Below, piece by piece: positions 17,154-26,401 of a stretch of DNA of 64,000 nucleotides (its first letter is position 1; each line of letters begins with the position of its first letter). Source of the DNA: Geoalkalibacter ferrihydriticus DSM 17813 (GTDB lineage Bacteria; Desulfobacterota; Desulfuromonadia; Desulfuromonadales; Geoalkalibacteraceae); NCBI RefSeq assembly GCF_000820505.1, contig NZ_JWJD01000001.1, positions 761,811 through 825,810 on the forward strand. Direction: 5' to 3'. The notes below the pieces were generated by a model. The model made no database searches. It was not told the origin of the DNA and saw only the letters and a program-made list of their open reading frames with translations. The translations under genes and the position numbers were made by a program.

Positions 17154-18884
17154 TTGAAGCGTCTACGGTTTGCGGGTCTGATTCTAGCTTTTCTGGCGCT
17201 GATGGCTCCGGTCGCTGGTGCCGAAGTCTTTGACAAACTCAAGGGCGATTTCGCCCCGGTCTCGGGCGTGGTGATCATGCCGGTTGACGGTGAATTTCTT
17301 ATCGACGCCGACGCGGCCAAAGGCGTGGTACCCGGCGATCTGTTTGCCGTGGTGCGCAGCGGTGAACGCATCGTGCATCCGGTGAGCGGCGAAGTTATTG
17401 GGACTCTTGACGATGCCAAGGCGGTGCTGCGCGTTACACGCGTACGCTCGGGCTACAGTTACGCCGCTCCGGTCGGTGACGCTTCGGCCATCAGTCGCGG
17501 TGACGCCATTCGCCGCTATGAACACCTTAGTGCTGTGTTCTGGGATTACGCGGAGCAGGGCGAGGGTTTTTTCCAGCAGCTGCGCGAGTCGCTGCCGGTT
17601 CTCGACTGGCACACGTATGAGGCCGCGCAGGCCCAGCGTCCGGCGACCGTGGAAGCGCCGCTAAAATACGAGGCGCATCTGGCTTTCGTCGCGCGCCCTG
17701 GGAGTCTCGATGTGGTTGGCCCGGGCGGGCAGGTCGTACATTCCTATCCCCTGTCCACTGCCGTTCAGGCCGCTATCCCGGCCGCTGCGCCATTGCCGAC
17801 GCCCGCGCCCGTCCTACGTGCGCCGACACCCATCGCGCCCGGAATCGTTGCCGCTCCCGTGCCGGTCGCCGGGGGTATCCAGCGTGTTCAGGAGCAGCAA
17901 TGGGAAGGCGTTTGGGTGACCGCTGAGATCGACGGAAGGCCCGTGGGCATGGAAGTCGCCGACCTCAGTGGCGACGGCCGTAATGAAGTGGCGGTCTTGT
18001 TCTACGATCGCCTTGAAGTCGGACGCCTGGAGGGACGCGATTATCACACCCTGGCTACTCTTAATTTTGGTGGGATGGAGCGCAGCCTGGCCATTGCTTC
18101 CGCGGATCTTGACGGCAACGGCCGTGCCGAACTCTACATTACCGCCGTGCGCGACGGACGCCTCGCTTCGCGGGTGGTGGTACTCGAAGGCAACCAGTTG
18201 CGCATCAGTCAAAGCGGCATTCCCTGGTATCTGCGCAGCGTCGACTGGCTCGACGAAGGCCGCATCCTGCTGGCGCAGCGCATGGGCACTCTTGAAAGTG
18301 ATTTTACCGGCCCGATTTTCCGCGTCGGCCAAACGGCCGGCGAATTGAGCGAAGGCCCTGCCGTGGATGCTCCGCGGCAGGTCAGCCTGTTCGGCTTCGT
18401 GCCTTTTGTCGGCCGCGACGGCCGCACCCAGTTCGCGCGCCTGAATTACAGCGATCGTCTCCAGGTGCTTGACGCCGACGGCAAGGTGCTGTGGGAAAGC
18501 TCCAGCCGCTTCGGCGGCAGCGAAGTGTTCTTCGAGCGCATGGATCCTGCCGCCAGTACCGTGCAGGACCTGCGCGAAGTGATGATTCACCCCAATCTCG
18601 GCATCGGCCCCGCCGGTGAAATACTTGTACCCGCCAGCGATGGACTCCGCGTCTCGACGCGTACCCGCAAGCTCGGCCCCAGTCGTCTGGTGGCCATGCA
18701 CTCCGTTGGTGGTTTGCTGCGCGAGGTCTGGCATACCCAGCCGCAAGACGGTTATTTGGTCGACTTTCGCTTGGGTGATGTGACCGGCGACGGACGCGCA
18801 GAAATCCTCCAGACAGTCACCTTCAGCCGCCCCATTTTGACCGGTACCGGCCGCGCCGCCGTCATCGTTTACGACCTGCAATAA
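17154..18884 (+). CDS. Exported FG-GAP/VCBS-repeat protein
   Basis: A 576-residue protein. A signal peptide (LRFAGLILAFLALMAPVAGA) is followed by an N-terminal domain with the pattern GVVIMPVDGEFLIDADAAKGVVPGD and VHPVSGEVIG, reminiscent of the FlgT C-terminal domain. After a Pro/Ala-rich linker near 200-235 comes a beta-propeller region with calcium-binding-type loops DLSGDGRNEVAV, DLDGNGRAELYI and DVTGDGRAEIL. It is likely a periplasmic or surface propeller; its function is unknown. The start is TTG at 17154, supported by GGAGG seven bases upstream; no ATG is better placed. It is monocistronic between the palindromic element and a GC-rich hairpin. Confidence 0.78.
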   Translation: MKRLRFAGLILAFLALMAPVAGAEVFDKLKGDFAPVSGVVIMPVDGEFLIDADAAKGVVPGDLFAVVRSGERIVHPVSGEVIGTLDDAKAVLRVTRVRSGYSYAAPVGDASAISRGDAIRRYEHLSAVFWDYAEQGEGFFQQLRESLPVLDWHTYEAAQAQRPATVEAPLKYEAHLAFVARPGSLDVVGPGGQVVHSYPLSTAVQAAIPAAAPLPTPAPVLRAPTPIAPGIVAAPVPVAGGIQRVQEQQWEGVWVTAEIDGRPVGMEVADLSGDGRNEVAVLFYDRLEVGRLEGRDYHTLATLNFGGMERSLAIASADLDGNGRAELYITAVRDGRLASRVVVLEGNQLRISQSGIPWYLRSVDWLDEGRILLAQRMGTLESDFTGPIFRVGQTAGELSEGPAVDAPRQVSLFGFVPFVGRDGRTQFARLNYSDRLQVLDADGKVLWESSSRFGGSEVFFERMDPAASTVQDLREVMIHPNLGIGPAGEILVPASDGLRVSTRTRKLGPSRLVAMHSVGGLLREVWHTQPQDGYLVDFRLGDVTGDGRAEILQTVTFSRPILTGTGRAAVIVYDLQ

Positions 18885-18896
18885 AAAAGCAATCTC

Positions 18897-18917
18897 GGGG
18901 CGGGTTCAACCCGCCCC
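18897..18917 (+). terminator. GC-rich hairpin after the VCBS gene, possible terminator
   Basis: GGGGCGGGTT and AACCCGCCCC form a stem almost without a loop. There is no real T-run after it, so factor-independent termination is uncertain. Confidence 0.45.
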
Positions 18918-19094
18918 GGCTCATTTCCCCGTTTGCAAATCACCCCCCCCCTGCGGTTCGGTCTGATTAAAATAATCCCCCTCGCTCAATTCAGCACATG
19001 AATGTAAAAATTGCTCTTCGGCAGCCTGTTATTAAGAGCGCACCTGTATGAGCATTATAAATTATTGAAAAACATTTACTAACGCTAATTCTTC

Positions 19095-19124
19095 TTGACA
19101 TTATTGTCGAAAATTTGCTAAAAA
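19095..19124 (+). promoter_or_regulatory. Possible promoter of the NarX-type kinase gene
   Basis: TTGACA at 19095-19100 with TAAAAA at 19119-19124 (18-base spacing), inside an AT-rich stretch. It would begin transcription near 19131, which excludes the in-frame TTG at 19115 as a start. The rest of 18918-19213 holds nothing else I can name. Confidence 0.4.
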
Positions 19125-19213
19125 ATGAAGTGCGATTAATGTTCCCCGTGACAAAAAAGGTCATCTTTTGTGTAAAATTAAGATCAGGAGGGCTGAAAGG
19201 TCCTAGGACGCTC

Positions 19214-20179
19214 ATGAAAGCACGCGCCAGCATAGCCAGAGGCATTCCAGTCGAGGTTTCTCCTGGGGAAACCAGGATGCCTGCCGGCCTGCCGTTGGGT
19301 TTGGCTCCCGGTCGAGTCGCCGCTGTTTTTGCGGCAGCGGTGCTGGTTGGCCAACTCGGGGTGCACCTGCTGCTCGATCTTCTGCCGGCCCTGACTCCCT
19401 GGGCGCGTCCCTTCGTTGATTTTTCTGTTTTGCTGATGCTTATTCTCATTTCCGCCTATGTCTTTTTTTATCGTCCCCTGTGTCGCGCACGCCAAGAGGT
19501 TGCAGAGGGGGCGCGTCTGCACAATCGTCAGATCGTGCAAGCCATAGAAGGCGAAAGAGAGCGCTTGGCGCGCGATCTGCACGATGACGCCGGTCAGTAC
19601 CTGACCGCCCTCAAGTTGGCGGTGGCGACTTTGGAGCGCACTCCGGGAGCAGAGAATCCGGAAATCCTCGGCCAGACCCGACGCCTCGAGCAGCTCATTG
19701 ATCAGACTCGCGAACGGGTGCATGAGGTCGTGATCCGCTTGCGGCCGCCGGAATTGGCCGAAAAGGATCTGGTTGGTGTGTTGCAGGCCCTGGTCGTTCA
19801 GTGTGCACAGCGGTTTCCACAAAGTCGGATCAATTTCTCCAGCAGCGGGTGCCGACGCCGTTATGATCTCGAAGTCGAAACGGCGCTTTACCGGGTCTGC
19901 CAGGAGGGCTTGTGCAACGCGGTTCGCCACGGCCGTTCCGAAGAGATTGTTGTCGATTTGCTATGCCGCCAGGGCGCATTGCAACTGCGCATTCAGGACA
20001 ACGGCGCGGGGTTCGATTGCAATGATAATCAAACGCGACGGGATGTGTTTGCCGGGGTCGGGCTCGTCGGCATGCGGGAGCGGCTCGCAGCCGTGGACGG
20101 CAAATTGAGTATTGAAAGTGTTCCCGGACAAGGTACTTTGGTCGAGGCCTGGATTCCCGTTGGAAAGGGCAGAAAATGA
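19214..20179 (+). CDS. NarX-type sensor histidine kinase (HisKA_3 family)
   Basis: A 321-residue membrane kinase. Two hydrophobic helices (VAAVFAAAVLVGQLGVHLLL and SVLLMLILISAYVFFY) flank only about 15 residues, so there is no substantial periplasmic sensor. Then comes the HisKA_3 dimerisation domain with ARDLHDDAGQ (H123), and the HATPase domain with N235 in LCNAVRHG, DNGAGF and GLVGMRERL. The start is uncertain: ATG 19214 lacks a close Shine-Dalgarno site, while AGGAGG at 19186 is too far away; ATG 19139 would sit only about eight bases from the probable transcription start. The stop overlaps the next start (ATGA). It sits directly before the secreted-protein locus. Confidence 0.88.
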   Translation: MKARASIARGIPVEVSPGETRMPAGLPLGLAPGRVAAVFAAAVLVGQLGVHLLLDLLPALTPWARPFVDFSVLLMLILISAYVFFYRPLCRARQEVAEGARLHNRQIVQAIEGERERLARDLHDDAGQYLTALKLAVATLERTPGAENPEILGQTRRLEQLIDQTRERVHEVVIRLRPPELAEKDLVGVLQALVVQCAQRFPQSRINFSSSGCRRRYDLEVETALYRVCQEGLCNAVRHGRSEEIVVDLLCRQGALQLRIQDNGAGFDCNDNQTRRDVFAGVGLVGMRERLAAVDGKLSIESVPGQGTLVEAWIPVGKGRK

Positions 20180-20838
20180 TTCGGATACTCATCGCTGACG
20201 ACCACACGATTATGCGTGAGGGAGTGCGCCTGCTCCTTGAAACCCAGGCCGATCTTAAGGTTGTCGGCGAAGCCTGCGACGGGGTTGAGGCTCTTGAGCT
20301 GGCGCGAAAACTCAAGCCTGATATCGTTCTGCTCGATGTCGCCATGCCGCGCATGAACGGCATCGACACGACCCGCATGCTGCGTGAGGCCGTTCCCGGA
20401 TCGCGGGTGGTGATTCTCTCTATGTTTGAAAAAGAGCTTTATGCTCACCAGGCATTGAACGCCGGTGCCTACGGGTATGTGCTCAAAGCAGCTTCCGGCG
20501 AAGAGCTGCTTGCCGCAATCCGCAGCGCCGCTGCCGGAAATTATTACCTCTGCCGCCGGGTTCACGCCTCGGTCATCCAGGCTTATCTCGCCGGGGAGCG
20601 ACCTGCCGCCGCGACGAGTGAGTATGACGAACTCAGCGAGCGCGAAAAGGAAGTCTTCGCCTTGCTGGTGCAGGGGAACTCAACCATCCAGATCGGCAAA
20701 GTCCTGTGTGTCAGCGCCAAGACGGTCGAAAAGCATCGCACCGCAATCAGTCGCAAGCTCGGCATCAGCAACCCCATCGAGCTGGTGAAATACGCCGTCC
20801 GTATCGGCATCGTCGATCCGGAAAGCTGGAAACTCTGA
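20176..20838 (+). CDS. NarL/FixJ-family response regulator
   Basis: The 220-residue regulator has a receiver with IADDH, phospho-Asp D54 in VLLDVAMPRMNG, and the switch Lys in GYVLKAASGEEL. A LuxR-type helix-turn-helix lies at about 152-197 (LSEREKEVFALLVQGNSTIQIGKVL, recognition helix CVSAKTVEKHR). It overlaps the kinase gene by four bases, so the two form a cognate pair. The nearest downstream target candidate is the gene at 21165, whose upstream region holds a strong dyad at 20955 that recurs 14 kb away. Control of that site by this regulator is inference. Confidence 0.93.
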   Translation: MIRILIADDHTIMREGVRLLLETQADLKVVGEACDGVEALELARKLKPDIVLLDVAMPRMNGIDTTRMLREAVPGSRVVILSMFEKELYAHQALNAGAYGYVLKAASGEELLAAIRSAAAGNYYLCRRVHASVIQAYLAGERPAAATSEYDELSEREKEVFALLVQGNSTIQIGKVLCVSAKTVEKHRTAISRKLGISNPIELVKYAVRIGIVDPESWKL

Positions 20839-21164
20839 CCCCTGGAGGTCTGGCCCAGCTCGGCGCGGGCGACAGCTTATAATCCCACCTTATCTCTCAT
20901 CTTTTCCTATATCCTTTCTTTTCCCCGGCGCGGTTTGCACAAAGAGGAGAACTCCTACCCTTGAATGGGGGTTTGCCCCCATATTCCTTTAGGGTTCATT
21001 GGGCTAACCTGAGTATCAAGGGGAGGACTCCCCGTTTTGTCGGTGACGAACTGCCGTGACCTGGAAAAACTTTTCGATCCTTTCTGTGTAATGCGGCGAA
21101 GGTCGGCTTTGGCGGGTCGTCTGATCTTTGAATCGGTCTAATTTAGCATGTCAAGGTGATAGCG
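20839..21164. other. Upstream region of the first secreted-protein locus
   Basis: No gene. It carries the dyad described at 20955-20984, a repeat of the TTCATTGGG theme near 20994-21003, and a GGGGA-GGAC-TCCCC hairpin at 21020-21033 followed by GTTTTG that may terminate transcription from the two-component operon. No confident -35/-10 pair was found before 21165. Confidence 0.5.
20955..20984. promoter_or_regulatory. Dyad-symmetric site, copy 1
   Basis: CTACC-C-TT-G-AATGGGGG-N4-CCCCCAT. The core ATGGGGG-N4-CCCCCAT is a perfect inverted repeat with a CTACC-TT 5' extension. A nearly identical site occurs at 34982, upstream of the paralogous gene at 35244, so it looks like a regulator binding site or an RNA hairpin with a shared role. 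Confidence 0.65.
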
Positions 21165-23273
21165 ATGAATTTTCAGGGCAGATTCAAGCTGGGGCTCTTG
21201 GCCCTGGCCGTGTTTGGTTTTCTTTCGGCTCCAGCGATAGCGGCGCTGGAGGCGGTGTCGGACGACATTCCTGCTGCCGGGGATGGAAGTGATCCCACTT
21301 TGGTCAATGTCAGTCTCGCTAACGGTCTGCCCATCTGGTATGAGGACGAGATGGGTCTTAAATTGGCCCAATGTCTTGACCAGGGGGTGTTGCTCGCGGA
21401 TGGCGAGAGTGTTGTTGATCCCTGCAATATCGGCATGACTTTCCCGCAGTTTCCCCCCTCTCTGATCAATCTTTCACGGCTCAGTTACTGGGAGGCTTCG
21501 GCCGCTTTCAACTACCTCAGCACGCCCGATTCGGAAACCGGAGCGGAGCAGGGCGGTTTTGCCCTGCTGGTGCTGCGCCTGGCGGGTGAGGGCGCCGGCA
21601 TCGGCGCGTTGGTCGAAGGCAATCAGGCGGTCTCCAGCCGCATTCGTCTGCGTATTGATTTACCGATTCCCGGCACCTACCGGGTGACGCATCCGTTTGG
21701 CACCGTTGACTACGAAATCACCGACCCCGGGCGTCGTTCCATCAATCAGACTCAGGATGTCGGCAAGCTGGCGGAGGACGTGCAGAATTTTCTGGTCGCT
21801 ATGAACAACCGGGTTGATTTTCAAATGCCGGGTCCCGTCGACCTGTTCTCCCCGGATGAAGATGAGGGACCTTTTGGCGCCATCGTCAATCAGGACGGCC
21901 GCACCGTCGGCCCTTTTCTTGTGCCGACCCTGGAATTCAACCCTGCAGATTTCATGGGCCGCCCAGTCATGGCGGCTAACGGCGATCTGTACATCGGTTT
22001 GCCGTTTGACGCAGCGGTTCCACCAGGGGATGTTTTTCAACCCGTGACTCCCGGCCCCGATGCCGTCAATTTTTTCCGCATAGAGCTTCTTGAGGACGGG
22101 GAAGGCAATACTCCTGGACCGGATGGCGACATCAACGGCTTCTTCCTCAACGTAGCTAACCAAACGCAAACCCTCGAAACCGATTTATTTCAGGTGGTCG
22201 GCAAGATTTTCGACGATGGTCTCAATGTCGCGCCTGTCGCGCCGGAAGTCACCGTCGGCCTGCTTAAGGGCCGCTCGGTGGTGGATATCGACGTGTTCGC
22301 AGGAGTCGCTCTCGACGCGCTTGATTCATTCAGTGAAGTTAACGTCCACGGCATCAATCCCATGGCCATTGCCCTGGCCGATCCAATTGAAGGCGTCTAT
22401 CGCCGAGTTGACACAAATATGCCGTTTCTCACCCAGGTCGAAACGCTTGATCAGGGTACGATTCGCCGCATCACCCGCCTGGCGTCCGGGCAGAGCCTGT
22501 TTCGTTATCTCCCGTCCCAGGCGGCCACGGGCGGAGACACCTTCCACTACGTTGTGCAGGATACGGGCGGCCTGATATCCGCACCCGCCGCCGTGCATGT
22601 GCTGATTGAAGATCTTCAAGTCGAGCGCGCCGATTTTCGCGTCAAGACCGGCAAATGGCAGGTCAGCGGTACCACCGATCAGCCTTTAATCGGCGAGGTC
22701 GCCAACAGCCTGACCGTTTATGCCGGGCCGCGCGCTCGTTTGAGCGGCACAGGCGATACGGCCATGACGGGACAGGTGGCGCTGTCGGCCGGCGCTCAGG
22801 CTATCGACTATCGTCTGGTCCTGGACGGCATCTCCCCACAGGACAACATCACCTCCGTGAACCTGCATGTGGATGGTGCGGGCCAACCGGTCATCTTTCG
22901 CTTGTGCGGCAACCCCTTTATCTTTCCCAACCCGCCGACTTGCGCAGTGACGGACGGTCGCCTGGATATCAGCCGCGACCTGACCGATTTCGACCTGTTG
23001 TTTTCCGGCACCCTGGGAGTGCTTGATCTGGACGGCGCCATCGACGCGATTTTCGCCGGCAATACCTATGTCAGCGTGGTCAACAGCGGCAACCCCGGCG
23101 CGCAGGTGCGCGGCAACCTGGAAACCCCGGTTATCAGCAGCGATGTTTCCATCAACGAAGGTCTTTGGGAAATCAACGGCAGAACCCAGGTTCTGCCTGG
23201 GCTGTTGCCCAACGTGACCGTGCGCTCGGCAACGGGCGTTCAAACTTACAGTATTCCGGTCAGGCTGCGTTGA
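21165..23273 (+). CDS. Secreted multidomain protein with cadherin-like and CHRD domains
   Basis: A 702-residue exported protein (signal LALAVFGFLSAPAIAALEAV). Residues 30-330 form a module with GTYRVTHPFG and a following INQT segment that recurs in the proteins at 29853 and 35244. A cadherin/Ig-like part follows (DIDVFAGVALDALDSF ... DTFHYVVQDTGG), then a module starting FRVKTGKWQVSGTT that is interrupted by a CHRD domain at about 530-655 (DGISPQDNITSVNLHV, FRLCGNP, NTYVSVVNSGNPGAQVRGNL) and resumes at LWEINGRTQVLPG to the terminus SIPVRLR. CHRD domains occur in secreted and cell-surface proteins of unknown biochemical role. AAGGTGAT lies just before ATG 21165. Its downstream neighbours are multicopper oxidase-like genes, 66 bases away. 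Confidence 0.75.
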   Translation: MNFQGRFKLGLLALAVFGFLSAPAIAALEAVSDDIPAAGDGSDPTLVNVSLANGLPIWYEDEMGLKLAQCLDQGVLLADGESVVDPCNIGMTFPQFPPSLINLSRLSYWEASAAFNYLSTPDSETGAEQGGFALLVLRLAGEGAGIGALVEGNQAVSSRIRLRIDLPIPGTYRVTHPFGTVDYEITDPGRRSINQTQDVGKLAEDVQNFLVAMNNRVDFQMPGPVDLFSPDEDEGPFGAIVNQDGRTVGPFLVPTLEFNPADFMGRPVMAANGDLYIGLPFDAAVPPGDVFQPVTPGPDAVNFFRIELLEDGEGNTPGPDGDINGFFLNVANQTQTLETDLFQVVGKIFDDGLNVAPVAPEVTVGLLKGRSVVDIDVFAGVALDALDSFSEVNVHGINPMAIALADPIEGVYRRVDTNMPFLTQVETLDQGTIRRITRLASGQSLFRYLPSQAATGGDTFHYVVQDTGGLISAPAAVHVLIEDLQVERADFRVKTGKWQVSGTTDQPLIGEVANSLTVYAGPRARLSGTGDTAMTGQVALSAGAQAIDYRLVLDGISPQDNITSVNLHVDGAGQPVIFRLCGNPFIFPNPPTCAVTDGRLDISRDLTDFDLLFSGTLGVLDLDGAIDAIFAGNTYVSVVNSGNPGAQVRGNLETPVISSDVSINEGLWEINGRTQVLPGLLPNVTVRSATGVQTYSIPVRLR

Positions 23274-23339
23274 GCAGTCTATTGAAAATTTAAAGAGCAA
23301 AGCTGACGACAAAAAAATCTCAGCAAAGGAAGGGCAGCT

Positions 23340-24941
23340 ATGAAAAGACGAGAGTTTATCAAATTCAGCGCGACCGGCCTCTCGGTGGTCGCCCTGGGCA
23401 CCATGGCCGAGTGGCCCATGTTTTGGCGCGGTTCTCAGGCTCATGCGTCGAGCTTCGGCCTTGACCGTTTGAATCTCGAGATGGTGGCGGTGGATGCCGA
23501 GATGGTAGATGGCATTCCGGTTCCCATGTGGGCCTTTAAGATCGCCGGTGATGATCATGAGAATGAGGGTATGGAGCACGACCTCACCGCCCCGCGCATT
23601 CCCGGGCCGGCCATGATCGCCTTGGCGGGCGACCGTATCCGGTTGCGCATCTTGAACCACATCGACGATGGCAACGGCAACCCCATGGGCGGCGCGCACA
23701 GCTTTGCCATCCCCGGCGTGACCCTGACCGTGGATGGGGAAGATGTTCAGCAGGTGACCATCCCTTATGGGGAGAGCGTCGATATCGAATTCACCGCGCC
23801 ACAGGCGGGCACCTATATGTATCTCGATCCCTTAAATGCGCCGGTCAACCGCATGATGGGCCTGCACGGGGTGCTGGTGGTGATGCCGAACCCGGTGGGC
23901 AACAATACGCCCTATCTCAATCCCACGTCCAACATTCAAGCGCTGTTTGACGACCTGGGCACCACCGCGCATTTCCCCGGCGCTCCCTGGGATCCGGTGC
24001 GCAATGTGATCTGGGTGTTCAACGTCATCGACAGCAGTCGCTTTGCCTTGGCTGCCGGCAGCCCCAACGGCGTTGATCCCGGCCAATTCCAATACACGCC
24101 GACCAGTGGTTATCTTCCCGACTACTTCACCCTCAACGGCAAAAGCGGGTTCTTTTCCGCCCAGCATCATCACCACAGCGAAGGGGTGGACACGGACCAT
24201 GATAACGGGGGAGACGGCATCCTGTCCCTGACCGGCGGCGTACACGATCTGCAATCCAACATTTCTTTTCGTGGGGCGGTGGGGCAGCCCCTGCTTATCC
24301 GCAGCCTCAACGCAGGTAATATGTGGCATTCGCCGCATATTCACGGCACTCATGTCTACTCCCTGGCGCAGGCTAATTTCCTCACCGGCCAACGAGGGCT
24401 GCTCAACAACCTGACCATGCTCGATACCTGGGCGCTGCCGCCCGGCGCAATCGTCGATCTGCTGCACCCCTACAATGTTCCGCCCGATGTGCCGGAATGG
24501 CCGCTGGAAGACGAACTCTTCCCGCTGGTCTACCCCATGCACGACCACAATGAGATCACCAATACGGCGGCGGGCGGCAACTATCCTCAGGGCATCGCCA
24601 CTCACTGGCAGATCGATGAGGATTTCGACCCGAGCAACCCGGCGACCGGCGTCATTTTCGTCGATCGTGCCGAGTTGCGCGTGAAAACCGGGCAGTTGTT
24701 GATCGAGGGCCGCTTCAGTGTGCCGAGCCAGAGTGACAGCGATCCGATTTTTCTCCATGCGCACGGCGGGGGGCATGACGCGCCAATCCTCACTGGCCGC
24801 ATCCGGGTTGGAACGGACGGACGCTTCAGTTTCCGCGGCCGCGCTTTGAAAGCCATGGGCAGCCGTTTCGTCACGCTCATGCACCACGGCGAAGGGCATA
24901 GTATTCACGCCGCGCGCAGCGTTCCTTTGCGCCTGCGTTAA
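23340..24941 (+). CDS. Tat-exported multicopper oxidase-like protein lacking the type 1 Cys
   Basis: A 533-residue cupredoxin-fold protein. The N-terminus MKRREFIKFSATGLSVVALG is a twin-arginine signal. Domain 1 has lost its copper motifs: where HxHG and HxH are expected the sequence reads GGAHSFAIPG and TYMYLDPLNAPVNRMMG. The later domain keeps H330-S-P-H-I-H-G336 (an HxxHxHG motif) and M-H401-D-H403-N, in which Asp replaces the usual type 1 Cys of HCH. The C-terminal 70 residues (ELRVKTGQLLIEGRF ... VPLRLR) resemble the terminal module of the neighbouring secreted proteins. It may supply half of a trinuclear site to the protein encoded next. AAGGAAGGG lies before the ATG. Confidence 0.82.
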   Translation: MKRREFIKFSATGLSVVALGTMAEWPMFWRGSQAHASSFGLDRLNLEMVAVDAEMVDGIPVPMWAFKIAGDDHENEGMEHDLTAPRIPGPAMIALAGDRIRLRILNHIDDGNGNPMGGAHSFAIPGVTLTVDGEDVQQVTIPYGESVDIEFTAPQAGTYMYLDPLNAPVNRMMGLHGVLVVMPNPVGNNTPYLNPTSNIQALFDDLGTTAHFPGAPWDPVRNVIWVFNVIDSSRFALAAGSPNGVDPGQFQYTPTSGYLPDYFTLNGKSGFFSAQHHHHSEGVDTDHDNGGDGILSLTGGVHDLQSNISFRGAVGQPLLIRSLNAGNMWHSPHIHGTHVYSLAQANFLTGQRGLLNNLTMLDTWALPPGAIVDLLHPYNVPPDVPEWPLEDELFPLVYPMHDHNEITNTAAGGNYPQGIATHWQIDEDFDPSNPATGVIFVDRAELRVKTGQLLIEGRFSVPSQSDSDPIFLHAHGGGHDAPILTGRIRVGTDGRFSFRGRALKAMGSRFVTLMHHGEGHSIHAARSVPLRLR

Positions 24942-24976
24942 GAATTTAAGCAAATCGCTTTAAGGAGATTATAGTC

Positions 24977-26386
24977 ATGGCAACCATTCCACGTGATCTA
25001 GGCAGCCCTTTCAACCCCGATGACCCCATTGATCGTGCCGAGTTTGAGGGTTTTGCGGCTGATGTGCCCAATACCCGCACAATGATTCAGGCGGTTCAGA
25101 CTCCCCCTGCAATCCCCAATGCCAACAGTGTGCGGGCGCACAAACTTTTCCATCCGAATTTTATTGCGTTGTTGCAAGACCTGCCTAACGATGCCGACTT
25201 CCCAACGCCCGATGAAGTGGTGGCCGATGTCATCCTGTCGCGCTCCGGGCGGCGGCGTGATGCGGATATTTTCCCCCCCAACGATCCCAACGCCAACAAC
25301 GGCATCCGCGTCTGGAGTTTTCGGGACGATGAGGATCTTTTGCCGGATCGCTGGCCGGCTCCCACGATCCGCGTGCGGGAAGGCGACATCGTGCACACCC
25401 GCATGAGTAACAGCCACGGGCCCCACAGCATTCATCATCACGGCATCGAGCCGACCCCGGTTAATGACGGCGTCGGCCATCTGACCATGGAAATCGGTGG
25501 ACCCCATGATGCCGAAGACGGGGGCGGCGAATATCTCTATCAATGGAAGGCCGCCGAGGCCGGCACCTATTTCTATCACTGCCATCGCAATACGGTGCTG
25601 CACTTTGAGTTGGGTATGTACGGCCCGCTCATTGTCGATGCCCTAGAGCCTCCCGGCGAAACCGAGCTTGTTGCTCCTTACGCGGATGGCGGCCCCGGTT
25701 ACACCCTGCTGGAAAACGCGCCGACGCGCTACGACAAGGAGACCTTCTGGGTAGTCGATGATATCGATCTGCGCTGGCATGGTGTCGAAGGGGACAACAT
25801 CGACAAAGATTTCGGTATTCAGGCGCTGGATGCTCCCGGGGGAGAATTCACCGGCGGCTGGCAGAATATCCCTGTAGGAGGGTTGAACGATTTCAACCCG
25901 AGTTTCTTCGTGGTGACCGGGGTGACCATCGGCGAAGACGGAGTAATCGAGCAGCCAACCCAGGCGCAGATGGACAGAAACGACTCTTTGGGCGCGCTCT
26001 ATGAATTCGTCCGCCCCACCATCGCCCCCGGCGAGAAACTGCTGATCCGTGCTCTCAACGCCAGCTATTGCACAACCGTTTGGCGTTTTCCGACCAGCAT
26101 CGACGGTTGGGTGACGGCCGTGGATGCCCGCACCCTGGGACGCGATAGCGCGGCCAACCCCAAGCATCGTTTCGGCAAGTACTCCCAGGCATTCCGTCTC
26201 TCCGATCTGCCCCTGGTGGATGGCCATCGTCAGTTCACCCTGATGACGGCGCAGCGTTGGGACATTCTGATTGACCAGGGCAGCGCCACCACGCACCAGG
26301 TGTTGGTGGAATTCCGTCATTGGCTGAATTATGAATTGGTTTTACACACGGCGATCTTGCCCGTCACAGTTGGGCAAACCGGCTAA
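24977..26386 (+). CDS. Multicopper oxidase-like protein with intact type 1 ligands, no signal peptide
   Basis: A 469-residue cupredoxin-type protein. The first half has H150-S-I-H-H-H-G156 (HxxHxHG) and Y-H201-C202-H203-RNTVL-H209-FEL-G-M214, a full type 1 set (His, Cys, His, Met) plus His pairs for a trinuclear centre. The second half (LLIRALNASYCTTVWRFP ... WDILID) shows no copper motif. The N-terminus MATIPRDLGSPFNPDDP has no signal peptide, in contrast to the Tat-bearing partner 35 bases upstream. Complementary motifs in the two proteins suggest a heteromeric oxidase exported by hitch-hiking (inference). TAAGGAGAT lies eight bases before the ATG. Confidence 0.85.
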   Translation: MATIPRDLGSPFNPDDPIDRAEFEGFAADVPNTRTMIQAVQTPPAIPNANSVRAHKLFHPNFIALLQDLPNDADFPTPDEVVADVILSRSGRRRDADIFPPNDPNANNGIRVWSFRDDEDLLPDRWPAPTIRVREGDIVHTRMSNSHGPHSIHHHGIEPTPVNDGVGHLTMEIGGPHDAEDGGGEYLYQWKAAEAGTYFYHCHRNTVLHFELGMYGPLIVDALEPPGETELVAPYADGGPGYTLLENAPTRYDKETFWVVDDIDLRWHGVEGDNIDKDFGIQALDAPGGEFTGGWQNIPVGGLNDFNPSFFVVTGVTIGEDGVIEQPTQAQMDRNDSLGALYEFVRPTIAPGEKLLIRALNASYCTTVWRFPTSIDGWVTAVDARTLGRDSAANPKHRFGKYSQAFRLSDLPLVDGHRQFTLMTAQRWDILIDQGSATTHQVLVEFRHWLNYELVLHTAILPVTVGQTG

Positions 26387-26401
26387 CCATCCGGAGGCAC
26401 C

